A stretch of 64,000 bases of DNA from Fimadaptatus sp050946055 (GTDB taxonomy: Bacteria > Bacillota > Clostridia > Christensenellales > Aristaeellaceae): the NCBI GenBank assembly GCA_050946055.1, contig JBMNUB010000007.1:1-64000 (forward strand), written 5' to 3'. This document shows, one piece after another, positions 16,817 through 25,386 of the stretch. Numbering within the stretch: the first letter of the stretch is position 1; every line of letters starts with the position of its first letter. Both the position numbers and the translations under genes were made by a program. The notes beneath the pieces are model-generated. The model was not told the DNA's origin, did not search any database, and was given only the letters and a program-made list of their open reading frames with translations.

Positions 16817-17072
16817 CAGCTTGTCAAAAAAATTCTTTTTGACAAGCGTGGACGAGGGAGAACCTCCGCCGCCACTGCCACCCCTACTCAGTTTCCACTG
16901 AAATCCTAACTGATTTAAGGGCGTGGAAACTGCAAGGTAGATATGCTGCTCCGGGAAATGGGATTCCCCGCCGCCCAAATATCTACGCGCCCACCGCACG
17001 TGTCGCTGGACGCTACCTAAGCCGGCGGGCTGCGAGGCCCGCCGAGCTCTCCCGGGGTTCTTTGACAGGCTG
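16817..17072 (+). mobile_element. MITE-like element, copy 3 (256 bp)
   Basis: Same orientation as copy 1. Ends are CAGCTTGTCAAA and TTTGACAGGCTG, an almost perfect terminal inverted repeat. Flanking direct repeats of 13 bp (GGCGCATAGCGCG at 16804-16816 and 17073-17085) contain the near-palindrome GCGC-ATA-GCGC. The internal stem CGGCGGGC (17023-17030)/GCCCGCCG (17037-17044) and the CAGTTTCCAC/GTGGAAACTG pair are kept. It sits just downstream of the fucosidase gene, so its terminal hairpin could end that transcript. Confidence 0.75.
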
Positions 17073-17085
17073 GGCGCATAGCGCG

Positions 17086-17544
17086 TCTTACAGGCGCAGA
17101 AGTAAGGCGTTTTGCCGCGCATACTGCCAAAGAACGTGGATTTCGCCATGCAACAGCGGCGCTTTAGGGCTGGCCGGCAGCGGCTGCCTGCGCGCCCGGG
17201 CGCAAATTGCGCGCGGAGCTTAAGCGGGCATGTCGCCTTGCGCCGGGCAGACGTGGCGATTTGGCATATGCACATTATATGCATGGACTGCGGCAGCACT
17301 CTATAATAACTTTGCGGCGCGGGGCATTAGCCCTTCGCCGCATTCATATATATGGAAATGCACATTGATTGCGGGCGCGGCATGCGCATACATATTTGAA
17401 AAGGTGTTAATTTGGCGGCTCAAATCAAGTACATGCGGCAAAAGGCGCGCCTGAGCATCATACGCAACAAAATACCACTTTAAAAGCAATGCAAAGCGGT
17501 GTATAATAAATTGCAATATGAACATAAGGCGGGGGTGGTACACT
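17086..17544. other. Intergenic stretch with a likely sigma-factor promoter
   Basis: About 460 bp without a gene. Near its right end TATAAT (17502-17507) has only a weak -35 (TTTAAA at 17479-17484, 17-bp spacing). Transcription would start at about 17514 and reach the GGGGGTGG ribosome site of the sigma gene. Nothing else was recognised. Confidence 0.5.
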
Positions 17545-18123
17545 TTGCAAAGCGACGAGCTGCTGCTGCGGCGCGCTCAAAAGGGCGACACAGAGGCATT
17601 CGAGGAGCTGATGGCGGCACAGGAGAGCCGCATGTATGCCATCGCCCTGCGCATGATGGGCAACCGCGAGGATGCGCAGGATTGCGCGCAGGATGCAATG
17701 GTGCGCATATACCGCGCCATGGGCTCGTTCAAGGGCCAGTCCTCGCTAGCCACTTGGATATACAGGATAACGATGAATACATGCCTGGACGAGCTGCGCA
17801 GGCGCAAGGTGCGCAAGGTCACGTCGCTGGACACGCTGGTGGAAGCGGGCTGGTCGCCCACCGACAAGGGCGAAACGCCCGAGGAACACGGCCTGCGCTC
17901 GGAAAAGCAGGCCGTGCTGAACGAGGCCATACAGTCGCTGCCCGAGGACATGCGCGCGGCGATAGTGCTGCGAGACATAAAGGGATATACCTACGACGAG
18001 ATAGCGGACATACTGGATGCCAATGTAGGCACGATAAAATCGCGCATAAGCAGGGGCCGGGAAAGATTGCGGGAAATACTGTCAAAACATTCGGAACTTT
18101 TTGGACGGTCGAACGTCAAATAG
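17545..18123 (+). CDS. ECF sigma factor (SigW/RpoE-like)
   Basis: A 192-residue ECF sigma factor: region 2 at about 10-80 (DTEAFEELM, RMMGNREDAQDCAQDAMVRIYRAMGSFKGQSSLATWIYRITMNTCLDELRRRK) and region 4 at about 125-180 (LPEDMRAAIVLRDIKGYTYDEIADILDANVGTIKSRISRGRERLRE). I chose TTG 17545 because GGGGGTGG lies 7 nt upstream and a promoter -10 at 17502-17507 leaves almost no leader for the in-frame ATG at 17518; the ATG start would add 9 residues. The anti-sigma gene follows 71 bp later. Such factors in Clostridia answer envelope stress. Confidence 0.88.
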   Translation: MQSDELLLRRAQKGDTEAFEELMAAQESRMYAIALRMMGNREDAQDCAQDAMVRIYRAMGSFKGQSSLATWIYRITMNTCLDELRRRKVRKVTSLDTLVEAGWSPTDKGETPEEHGLRSEKQAVLNEAIQSLPEDMRAAIVLRDIKGYTYDEIADILDANVGTIKSRISRGRERLREILSKHSELFGRSNVK

Positions 18124-18194
18124 ATGTAGGGCGCAAGGATGACGAACCTGGCGCTATTTATGCACAATGTATGACCGGGTAAGGAGGGATGGAC

Positions 18195-19550
18195 ATGGTT
18201 CAATGTGACTGCGAGGAATTCAGAAAAAACATCCATCCGCTTCTGGACGGAGAGCTTGCGGGCGATAAGCTCGAGGCGATGCTTGCGCACATGGAGAGCT
18301 GTACAGGCTGCCGCGAGGAGTACGAGCAGCTGCTTGACGTGCGCGACATGCTTTCGCACATGGACGACGATCTGGAGACGCCCATAGAGTTCGAACGCGG
18401 CTGGCGCGAAGCGGTGCGCAGGGAGAGCAGCGTGCGCAGGCAGAAGCGCTGGGTGAAGGCGCTGTCCTGCGTGGCGGCAGGACTGGTATTCCTGGCGGGC
18501 GCTACGGCGGTAAACCGCTTTACGGGCAACATACCGGGCGTCGATGCAAGCCCGGCGCCCACTCAGACCAGCACCGTGGACTTGGATGGTGGCATCATGC
18601 CGGCTTCGGCGCAGGAAGGCGCGCCTACTGCAGAATTGGATGCAGAAGGCACGGCGGGTGCGGCAGGCACGGCGGCGCTGTCGGACTATGAGCCTGATCC
18701 GGAGGTGACCGCGCTGATGCGCGGCGTGCCGGAGGATGACGGCGTGGACAATGTCGCAGCCAAGTACGACTATTCGTCCAGAGATGATTTGGGCGCGACC
18801 TCATCGGGCGGCCTGCTGGACGTGGACGATGGCGACAGCAGTTCGGGCAGCTCGCGCAAGGTGCTGCGCAGCGCGTCTCTTAGCATAGAGACCGAGAGCT
18901 TTGACGAGGACATGAGCCAGATAAAGAGCACCGTAGCCAAGTTCGGCGGGCTGTTCGAGCGCAACGCCATATCGGGCGCACAGGGCTCGCGCAGCGCACA
19001 GCTCACTCTGCGCGTACCGGCGGGCTTCCTGGAGACTTTTGTCGAGCAGCTGCGCGGCATAGGCACTGTCACGCACAGCGAGGTTAGCGCGCAGGACATA
19101 ACCTCTCAGTACACCGACACTGCGCTGAGATTGGACACGCTGCGCACGCAGCTGACGCGCGTCAAGGAGCTGACGGCTACGGCGGCTGACCTAAACGAGG
19201 TGCTGGCGCTGGAGGCGGAAGCGTCCAGACTGCAGTACGAGATAGACAAGCTGACCGGCGTGCTGCGCGGCTTCGATAGCCAGACCGAGCTTAGCACTGT
19301 CACCGTGCTGCTGAGCGAGTACTCGCGCATGGAGGCTACGGCGGCGGGTCTGGGCGGATTCGCGGGCGACATGGGCGCGAGCTTCAGCGCGGCCATGGGC
19401 AAGGTGGGCGGCTTCATCAGCGACATGCTGATAACCGCCGCAGCGCTGTTGCCGCATCTGATATGGGCGGCACCGCTTGCGGTGCTGATATGGTTTGGCA
19501 TAAGGCTCTTTAAGCGGAAGGGACATGGCGGAAGCCGGCACGCGGCGTAA
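18195..19550 (+). CDS. Anti-sigma factor with zf-HC2 and DUF4349 domains
   Basis: A 451-residue membrane protein. The N-terminus is a zinc-binding anti-sigma domain (residues 1-45: C-x-C-x2-F, then AHMESCTGCREEY, the H-x3-C-x2-C motif) that would hold the ECF sigma factor inactive. A membrane segment follows at about 90-105, then an Ala/Asp-rich linker. A DUF4349 domain covers about 220-400, with LRSASLSIETESFDE, LTLRVPAGFLETFVEQL and a coiled coil LDTLRTQLTRVKELT..LNEVLALEAEASRLQYEIDKL. A second membrane segment lies at about 415-440. The ATG at 18195 is spaced 6 nt from AGGAGGG; ATG 18189 abuts it. It pairs with the sigma gene upstream. Confidence 0.88.
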   Translation: MVQCDCEEFRKNIHPLLDGELAGDKLEAMLAHMESCTGCREEYEQLLDVRDMLSHMDDDLETPIEFERGWREAVRRESSVRRQKRWVKALSCVAAGLVFLAGATAVNRFTGNIPGVDASPAPTQTSTVDLDGGIMPASAQEGAPTAELDAEGTAGAAGTAALSDYEPDPEVTALMRGVPEDDGVDNVAAKYDYSSRDDLGATSSGGLLDVDDGDSSSGSSRKVLRSASLSIETESFDEDMSQIKSTVAKFGGLFERNAISGAQGSRSAQLTLRVPAGFLETFVEQLRGIGTVTHSEVSAQDITSQYTDTALRLDTLRTQLTRVKELTATAADLNEVLALEAEASRLQYEIDKLTGVLRGFDSQTELSTVTVLLSEYSRMEATAAGLGGFAGDMGASFSAAMGKVGGFISDMLITAAALLPHLIWAAPLAVLIWFGIRLFKRKGHGGSRHAA

Positions 19551-19559
19551 TCGCGTGCC
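19537..19559 (+). terminator. Hairpin at the end of the anti-sigma gene
   Basis: GGCACGCG (19537-19544) and CGCGTGCC (19552-19559) form an 8-bp stem that overlaps the stop codon and is followed by GAGCTTTCCC. It is a weak terminator candidate. The remaining 19560-19892 shows no gene. Confidence 0.45.
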
Positions 19560-19892
19560 GAGCTTTCCCGGCATCACATATTGCGTCCGGCAGCACCGCA
19601 ATTACACATGCTGAACATCTAACGTATGGCCATGGCATATGCCTCTTGGCTGCGCGCAGCGGGGTGAGCTTTCCTGCGTGCCTAGCGATGCGCAGTGCCA
19701 AACTTGTGCCTTGAGTTTGATTTATGGCTCTGCGGGCGCGCATGCTGCGCCGGTAGAGTGTGCTTTTCAGAGATATTAAGAACAAGATATGAGCTGTTTT
19801 GACAATGAAACATATGTATTTACCTGCGATGGCGCAAGGCGAGCTTTGCTGTACACATCTTGTGAAACGGCGGCGAAAGGAGAGTTGGTTTT

Positions 19893-20681
19893 ATGAAGAA
19901 GGTAATAGTACTAATGACGGCGCTGATGCTGGCCATGGTGCCCGTGTCCGCAATGGCGCAGCCCGAGAGCGGCGTTTCACTGCCGCTTGACGCTTTTGGC
20001 TCAGAGATAACTGTTCAGGGCAAGGCTTCGGTATACGCCGAGCCTGACCGGGCGACGATAACGTTCGGCGTATCCGCGATAGACAAAGAAGCCGCCGCCG
20101 CGCAGAGCGAGGTCAACAAGGTGCTTTCGGAGGCGGTTGCGGCCATAAAGGAGCTGGGCATAGCCGAAAAGGACATCGCCACCGACACGGTGCGCATCGA
20201 CCGCGAGTACGACTACTCGGGCAGCGAGCGCAAGGACAGGGGATTTAGCGCATTCACACAGCTGACCGTGGCGCTTGACGACGTGAGCAAGACCGGCAGC
20301 GTGCTGGACGCGGCGCTCAAGGCGGGCGTGAACGACGTGCAGGGCGTGAACTTCTCGTGCAGCAGGCAGTCTGAGTACTATGACGAGGCGCTGGCAGCCG
20401 CCGTTAAGAACGCGCAGCGCAAGGCGGACGTAATAGCGCAGGCTGCGGGCGGCAGCGTGAGCGGCATAGCGAGCGTCGAGGAACAGAGCTATGGCGGTGT
20501 GGCCTACGCAAATACCGTCAACTATTCCTATGACATGGCGGTCGCGGAGGGCGAGGCGGGGACGGAGCTTCCTGCAGGCAAGATAGAGATAAGCGCCAGC
20601 GTCAAGGCGGTGTTCCTGATGGGGAATGGCGCGGAGAATGATGTCAAGACCGCGCCTGCGCAGCCGCTGGCGGGGGAATGA
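19893..20681 (+). CDS. SIMPL-domain (YggE/DUF541) exported protein
   Basis: A 262-residue protein with a signal peptide (1-23, MKKVIVLMTALMLAMVPVSAMA) and a SIMPL domain (about 38-245): ITVQGKASVYAEPDRATITFGV at the start, DTVRIDREYDYS, GVNFSCSRQSEYYDEALAAAVKNAQRKADVIAQAAGG, and a closing strand KIEISASVKAVFLM. SIMPL proteins such as YggE are envelope proteins linked to oxidative stress or kinase partners; the biochemical role is unknown. The ATG at 19893 has AAGGAG upstream. It stands alone after a 342-bp gap and could belong to the envelope-stress set next door, but this is inference. Confidence 0.88.
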   Translation: MKKVIVLMTALMLAMVPVSAMAQPESGVSLPLDAFGSEITVQGKASVYAEPDRATITFGVSAIDKEAAAAQSEVNKVLSEAVAAIKELGIAEKDIATDTVRIDREYDYSGSERKDRGFSAFTQLTVALDDVSKTGSVLDAALKAGVNDVQGVNFSCSRQSEYYDEALAAAVKNAQRKADVIAQAAGGSVSGIASVEEQSYGGVAYANTVNYSYDMAVAEGEAGTELPAGKIEISASVKAVFLMGNGAENDVKTAPAQPLAGE

Positions 20682-20773
20682 GATTAGTGGGATGGAGTGG
20701 CTAATGTGCGCAGCCTAGCCCTGCATTCCTTGAAAGGGAAGGTGGCGCGTGAGCGCCGGAAGGGTTTCCAACT

Positions 20774-21177
20774 AATACAGGATGGTTGATTTAGGAGGAG
20801 CAGAGGCTATCCCGGCACGCGGAAGGTCGCCTTCATCTCGGCGTGGCTAATCCCTCAGCCGCTTACGCGGCAGCTCCCGCTTCAGGGGCGCATGGTGGTA
20901 GGTTTTCCCCCGAATACAGGTGGATGGCTTTAGCAGGAGCGGAGGCTATCCCGGCACGCGGAAGGTCGCCTTCATCTCGGCGGGGCTACCCTCTCAGCTG
21001 CTCACGCGGCAGCTCCCGCTTCAGGGGCGCATGGTGGTAGGTTTTCCCCCGAATACAGGTGGATGGCTTTAGCAGGAGCGGAGGCTATCCCGGCACGCGG
21101 AAGGTCGCCTTCACTCGGCGGGGCTACCCCCTCAGCTGCTCATGTAGCAGCTCCCGCTTCAGGGGCGCATGGGGTGG
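20774..21177. repeat. 139-bp tandem repeat, 3 units (intergenic family 2)
   Basis: The landmark GAGGCTATCCCGGCACGCGG recurs at 20803, 20942 and 21081, exactly 139 bp apart, and AATACAGGTGGATGGCTTTAG likewise. Each unit holds a CCCTCAG..GCGGCAGCTCCCGCTTCAGGGG palindromic core like those common between genes in gut Clostridia. A diverged relative lies at about 57335-57600. 20682-20773 also carries diverged family sequence. Short ORFs crossing it follow the repeat only. Confidence 0.8.
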
Positions 21178-21238
21178 ACTGCTTATATGCAGCTCCCGCT
21201 TAAGGGCAATATGGCCGCGCATTCATAAAGTAAAGCGC

Positions 21239-21283
21239 AAAAAAGCATCGCTCAGGATTTATCAATCCGAAGCGATGCTTTTT
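21239..21283 (-). terminator. Intrinsic terminator of the two-component operon
   Basis: Stem AGCATCGCT (21244-21252) / AGCGATGCT (21271-21279), flanked by A5 on the left and T5 on the right, works in both directions. It lies 8 bp after the histidine kinase stop codon. Confidence 0.85.
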
Positions 21284-21290
21284 ATAATGC

Positions 21291-23216
21291 CTACTTTTCG
21301 GCCTTTTGTACGGTCAGCGTGAATACCGAACCCTTGCCCAGCTCGCTGTCCACGGTCAGCGACTGGCCCATGCGCTGCACTATCTCATGCGCTATCGATA
21401 GTCCCAGACCGCTGCCCATGCCTGAATGCGCCTTGTCCACCTTGTAGAAGCGCTCGAATATGTGCGGCAAATCCCGCTCAGATATGCCCAGACCGTTGTC
21501 GCGCACGCGCAGGCGCACGTAGCTGGAAGTCTCCTCGGCCTCCAGACGCACCCAGCCCGGCTCGCCCTCTGCGTTCTGGCTGGGCGTGTACTTCATGGCG
21601 TTGTCCAGCAGTATCACAAGCACCTGCTCTATGCGGTCGTCGCTGCCCAGCACGGGCGGCAGCTGCGCAGGCACGTCTACGGCAAAGTCCAGCTCGCTGT
21701 CCTCGGCCTTGGAGCGATACTTTTCGGCCAAATCTTCCAGCAGCGGCTCCAGGCGCACCTTGTCCAGCTTGAGCGATAGCTGACCGCTCTGCAGGCGGCT
21801 CAGCTCCATCAGGTCGTTTATCAGGCGGCTCAGGCGCATGGTCTCGCGCATCATTATGTTGTAATAGCGCATGCGCGCATCCTCGTCGCGCACCATGCCG
21901 TCGCGCAGCGGCTCTATCAGGCCGCGCAGCGCGGTCAGCGGCGTGCGCATCTCATGGGATACGTTGGCCACATACTCGCGGCGCGTCTGCTCCAGCCGTT
22001 CGGACTGGGTTATGTCGCGGAACAGCGCTACGGCACCCACTATGTGGCGGCTGCCGTCGTTTATGGGCGCTATCGACAGGCGCAGTATGGTCAGCGCATC
22101 GCCGCCCAGCTGCGCGCTCTGCCCCGGCTCGAGCACCACTATGCCATCGCTCTTTACGACTATCTCGCGCGTGAGCGGGGACCGGGAGGTTATAACGCGC
22201 TGGAAGTCATCCAGTATGGTCTGCGGCAATGCGTCGCGCAGCGTGTATGCATGCTGTGCCAAGGCGGGCTGCGAACTGTCCCCATTGCCCCCGTACTGCG
22301 CGCTGGCGGTCTCCACGCCGAACAGCTTGCGCACGGCGGGGTTGGAATGCGTTATCGTCCCCTGCGTGTCCACGGCGATTATGCCTTCGCCTATGCCGTT
22401 TAGTATCTGCAGCACGCGGTTGCGCTCCACGGTCAGCGCCGATATCGTGTGGCTAAGCTCCTGCGCCAGATGGTTAAGAGAACGCCCCAGCTGGCTGAAC
22501 TCGTCGCTTTGCGATATGTCGGCGCGCGCGGTAAAGTTGCCCTCGGCCATCTTGAGCGCCACGTCGCGCATCTGGCGCACCGGCCGGGTTATGTGCTGCG
22601 CCATGAAGTAGGCAAGCGGCGCAGCCACCAGCAGCACCGCGCCCATGGCTACCAGCAGCGCAAGCATCACGGCGTATTGCGAGGCCGCTATCTCCACCTG
22701 CGGCTTGAACAGGAATACGCCGCCCACGGTCTCGCCGCCCTGCATTATGGGCGAGCCCACCGCCAGCACGTCTATGCGCCACACCGGCATGGACAGCGAG
22801 AACATCACATCCTCGCCGCCTATGACCTTTTCAAGATTGGTGCCGAGCAGCATGCCGGGCGTCACGTCCTTGGGCATGACATTGTTGTATAGCGATTCGC
22901 CTGCGGAGTTGACAACCAGCATGTATGCATCCAGCAGCTCGGGGCTGAGCTGACGTATCAGCTGCATGTCTATCACGTCGGCGTTGCATATGCCTTTCTC
23001 GCGGTCGTTCACGCCCTCGGGCATGCCGCTTTCAATCATGTATATTATGCGGTCAAGCTTGGGGTCAAGCTCCTCGGCCTTTATCGAGGCAAAGGCGCTG
23101 CGGCTGAGCAGCCCGTACATGAGCGCCGTCATTATGGCGTACAGCACTATCGTTACGGCCAGCAGCCCCAGCACGCGCCCCATGAATGTGTGCCATGGCC
23201 GTCCCGGGCGCTTCAT
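21291..23216 (-). CDS. PhoR/ResE-type sensor histidine kinase
   Basis: A 641-residue membrane kinase: TM1 at about 12-34, an extracellular sensor domain at about 35-170, TM2 at about 175-197, HAMP (ITRPVRQMRDVALKMAEGNF), a PAS domain (ILNGIGEGIIAVDTQGTITHSNP), HisKA with the phospho-acceptor His in NVSHEMRTPLTALRG, and HATPase (N box LVILLDNAMKYTP; DNGLGISERDLPHIFERFY; GSGLGLSIAHEIV). The start ATG at 23216 overlaps the regulator stop (ATGA), so the pair is coupled; 17 extra residues in the longer frame belong to the regulator end. The order regulator-kinase and the domain layout resemble PhoPR/ResDE, but the signal is unknown. Confidence 0.95.
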   Translation of the reverse strand: MKRPGRPWHTFMGRVLGLLAVTIVLYAIMTALMYGLLSRSAFASIKAEELDPKLDRIIYMIESGMPEGVNDREKGICNADVIDMQLIRQLSPELLDAYMLVVNSAGESLYNNVMPKDVTPGMLLGTNLEKVIGGEDVMFSLSMPVWRIDVLAVGSPIMQGGETVGGVFLFKPQVEIAASQYAVMLALLVAMGAVLLVAAPLAYFMAQHITRPVRQMRDVALKMAEGNFTARADISQSDEFSQLGRSLNHLAQELSHTISALTVERNRVLQILNGIGEGIIAVDTQGTITHSNPAVRKLFGVETASAQYGGNGDSSQPALAQHAYTLRDALPQTILDDFQRVITSRSPLTREIVVKSDGIVVLEPGQSAQLGGDALTILRLSIAPINDGSRHIVGAVALFRDITQSERLEQTRREYVANVSHEMRTPLTALRGLIEPLRDGMVRDEDARMRYYNIMMRETMRLSRLINDLMELSRLQSGQLSLKLDKVRLEPLLEDLAEKYRSKAEDSELDFAVDVPAQLPPVLGSDDRIEQVLVILLDNAMKYTPSQNAEGEPGWVRLEAEETSSYVRLRVRDNGLGISERDLPHIFERFYKVDKAHSGMGSGLGLSIAHEIVQRMGQSLTVDSELGKGSVFTLTVQKAEK

Positions 23217-23905
23217 TGGTTGACCTCGAACTTGTAGCCCACGCCGTATACGGTGCGCAGGCACCACGGCACGTTCTCCTGCGGCAGCTTCTGGCGGATG
23301 CGCTTTATGTGGGTATCGACGGTGCGCGTGTCGCCAAAGAAGTCATAGCCCCATACGCGCGAGAGTATCTGCTCGCGGTCGAACACCTGACCCGGATGCG
23401 AGGCCAGCAGGTGCAGTATCTCGACCTCCTTGGGCGTGCAGGGCAGTATCTTGTCGTAGGAGCGTATCTCGTAGTTGTCCAGATTTATCTCAAGGCCGGG
23501 GAAGCGCAGCGTGGACTTGTTGTCGTTGCTCTGCTCGTTCATGCGGCGCAGCACGGCCTTTATGCGCGCTATGACCTCGCGCGGGGAGAAGGGCTTGACT
23601 ATGTAGTCGTCCGCGCCCAGCTCAAGGCCCAGTATGCGGTCTATCTCCTCGCCCTTGGCGGTGAGCATGATTATGGGCAGCGAAGAATCCTTGCGAATCT
23701 CGCGGCACACGTCTATGCCGGACTTCTTGGGCATCATAAGATCCAGCACCATCAGGTCGGGATGATCGCTCTCGGCATGCTTTATGGCGTCCTCGCCGTC
23801 GTAAGCCGAAGTATAGGGGTAGCCCTCATAGCTCAGGTACAGTCCCAGCGACTCGTGTACTACGGGATCATCGTCGCAGATAAGTATATGCGGCAGTTTA
23901 TTCAT
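23213..23905 (-). CDS. OmpR-family response regulator
   Basis: A 230-residue regulator. The receiver domain (1-120) shows the acidic pair DDD at 11-13, phospho-acceptor Asp in LMVLDLMMPKKSG (about 54), Thr in MLTAKG and Lys in IVKPF. The winged-helix domain (about 130-228) shows LTPKEVEILHLLASHPGQVFDREQILSRVWGYDFFGDTRTVDTHI in pattern (CTPKE here) and LRTVYGVGYKFE. Phosphorylated by the adjacent kinase, it would bind tandem promoter sites. It is first in its operon, with a promoter about 60 bp upstream. Confidence 0.95.
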   Translation of the reverse strand: MNKLPHILICDDDPVVHESLGLYLSYEGYPYTSAYDGEDAIKHAESDHPDLMVLDLMMPKKSGIDVCREIRKDSSLPIIMLTAKGEEIDRILGLELGADDYIVKPFSPREVIARIKAVLRRMNEQSNDNKSTLRFPGLEINLDNYEIRSYDKILPCTPKEVEILHLLASHPGQVFDREQILSRVWGYDFFGDTRTVDTHIKRIRQKLPQENVPWCLRTVYGVGYKFEVNQ

Positions 23906-23962
23906 GACAAATACCTCGCTTTCAATATGTAAAGCGCGCGCATGCGCACAGTATCTACATAT

Positions 23963-23990
23963 ATTATAGCTGATTTCCCGCCCTTTTCAA
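23963..23990 (-). promoter_or_regulatory. Promoter of the two-component operon
   Basis: On the minus strand TTGAAA (23985-23990), a 16-bp spacer and TATAAT (23963-23968). Confidence 0.75.
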
Positions 23991-24091
23991 TCACTTTTTT
24001 GGTAATGTCATATAGGTTTCAAAATTGAATAGCGCAGCGCATGCTGGGCATGATTATAGAGAAAGCACATGACAGTGAGGAGGCGGACACA

Positions 24092-24544
24092 ATGAACAAC
24101 GTGGCAGGACAGAACATCGACGCAAACTGCGAGCTGCTGGAAGAAGTGCTGTATGGCGCAAACATGGGGCTTAGCGCCTGCCGGACGCTTTTGACCAAGA
24201 CCAGCGACGCGCAGATGCTGGGCAGTCTAAACGCGCAGATGGAGCAGTACAGCGCGGTCAAGGCCGAGGCCGAGAGCGAGTTGCGCGCCAGAGGCCGCGA
24301 TACGGTGGGCGGCAAGCTGGGCGAGGCGGGGCTGAAGCTGGGCGTACACGTAAATACGCTCATCGATTCCTCGCCCTCGCACATAGCTGAGATGCTGATA
24401 GAAGGTTCGACCATGGGCGTGATAGACATAACACGCGCCCGCAACCGCTTTGCCGGCGCGGAAACGCAGGTGGACGCGCTGGCGCAGCGCCTGCTGGACA
24501 TAGAGCGCGGCAACATAGACGAGATGGAGAAGCGGCTCAACTGA
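24092..24544 (+). CDS. Clostridial ferritin-like (DUF2383-type) helical protein
   Basis: A 150-residue, mostly helical cytoplasmic protein of a type widespread in Clostridia: NCELLEEVLYGANMGLSACRTLL, EQYSAVKAEAESELRARG, NTLIDSSPSHIAEMLIEGSTMGVIDITRARN and a C-terminal helix LAQRLLDIERGNIDEMEKRL. The pattern suggests a four-helix bundle; assignment to DUF2383 is tentative and no function is established. The ATG at 24092 follows AGGAGG by 8 nt. It is single, with a terminator at 24602-24636. Confidence 0.7.
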   Translation: MNNVAGQNIDANCELLEEVLYGANMGLSACRTLLTKTSDAQMLGSLNAQMEQYSAVKAEAESELRARGRDTVGGKLGEAGLKLGVHVNTLIDSSPSHIAEMLIEGSTMGVIDITRARNRFAGAETQVDALAQRLLDIERGNIDEMEKRLN

Positions 24545-24601
24545 ATGAGGAGCGCGGCAAAGCGACACAGCGCAGCAGCCCGGCGTATGGCGGGGCGAGC
24601 A

Positions 24602-24636
24602 AAAGCGGCGGCGGGCGATGACCTGCCGCCGCTTTG
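24602..24636 (+). terminator. Terminator hairpin after the helical-protein gene
   Basis: An 11-bp stem AAAGCGGCGGC (24602-24612) / GCCGCCGCTTT (24625-24635), with the T-side continuing GTGCTT. Confidence 0.75.
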
Positions 24637-24776
24637 TGCTTGGCGGGAGCTGCGCGGCGATGCGGTGATATTCGCTGGATGTATTAGCGGTTTGTGCAGA
24701 GCGACATGCGCTGTATGGCAATGAGTGCCATTGTCCGGAAATCGCTGAAATTTTCGTGGGACACGTATACGCTGAT

Positions 24777-24902
24777 ATGCGTGCTATTGCCAAGTGCAAA
24801 CTGAAACTTGCGAAGAACATGCCATGGCTGCGCTGAGATATGCCATAGCCAAGCACGCCCCGAAACTTGCGGAGGACATGTCATAGCTGCGCTGAGATGC
24901 GT
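24777..24902. repeat. About 60-bp tandem repeat interrupted by element copy 4
   Basis: Units begin at about 24777, 24840 and 24897 (ATGCGTGCTATTGCC, ATGCCATAGCC, ATGCGT). They share GAAACTTGCGRAGRACATG and GCTGCGCTGAGAT. The third unit is cut after ATGCGT by element copy 4 and resumes at 25159 with ATGCGTGTCATTGC and GAAACTTGCAGAGGAC. Confidence 0.7.
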
Positions 24903-25158
24903 CAGACTGTCAAGACCTCCCCGGAGAGCTCGGCGTGTCTCGCAGCTCGCCGGCTTTAATCGCACCCGGCGCATGGGCGGTGGGCGCTCAGGATATTTTT
25001 ACGCATGAAAATCTCATTTCCCGGAGTAAAAATATCTATCTTGCAGTTTCCACGCCCGGAAATGCGTTGTGATTTCAGTGAAAACTGAGTATGGATGGCA
25101 GTGGCGGGGGAGGTTCTCCCACGTCCACGCTTGTCAAAAAGACATTTTTGACAAGCTG
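24903..25158 (-). mobile_element. MITE-like element, copy 4 (256 bp)
   Basis: Orientation as copy 2. Ends are CAGACTGTCAAG and TTTTTGACAAGCTG. Direct repeats ATGCGT (24897-24902 and 25159-25164) flank it. Removing the element and one ATGCGT restores a repeat unit, which is direct evidence of insertion. The CAGTTTCCAC/GTGAAAACTG pair has one mismatch and the right-hand stem is shortened to CGGCG/CGCCG, so this copy seems older. Confidence 0.75.
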
Positions 25159-25299
25159 ATGCGTGTCATTGCAAAGCGCAAGCTGAAACTTGCAGAGGAC
25201 CCGCATCGCACGCCTATGAGCGCCGTTGCGGCGCATTTACGCCCAAGGACTGCCGCTTTATTGACCGAGGTGCGTAATCCAACCTTAACGGCTATACGG

Positions 25300-25328
25300 T
25301 TGGAAATATTGCGGGAGAATGGCATAAT
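25300..25328 (+). promoter_or_regulatory. Promoter of the polA operon
   Basis: TTGGAA (25300-25305), a 17-bp spacer and CATAAT (25323-25328), 58 bp before the polA ATG. Confidence 0.65.
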
Positions 25329-25386
25329 ATAAATAATTGTGTTTGCGCCGTTATGGAGGCGCGGCACAGCTTGCGGAGGTGGACTT

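Noticed and set aside
15068..17299. 743-residue minus-strand frame
   Set aside because: Antisense of the GH29 gene and of element copy 3; no conserved blocks.
128..25158. Elements as REP or terminator repeats only
   Set aside because: They contain terminator-like hairpins, but constant length, matching ends and flanking host duplications fit insertion better.
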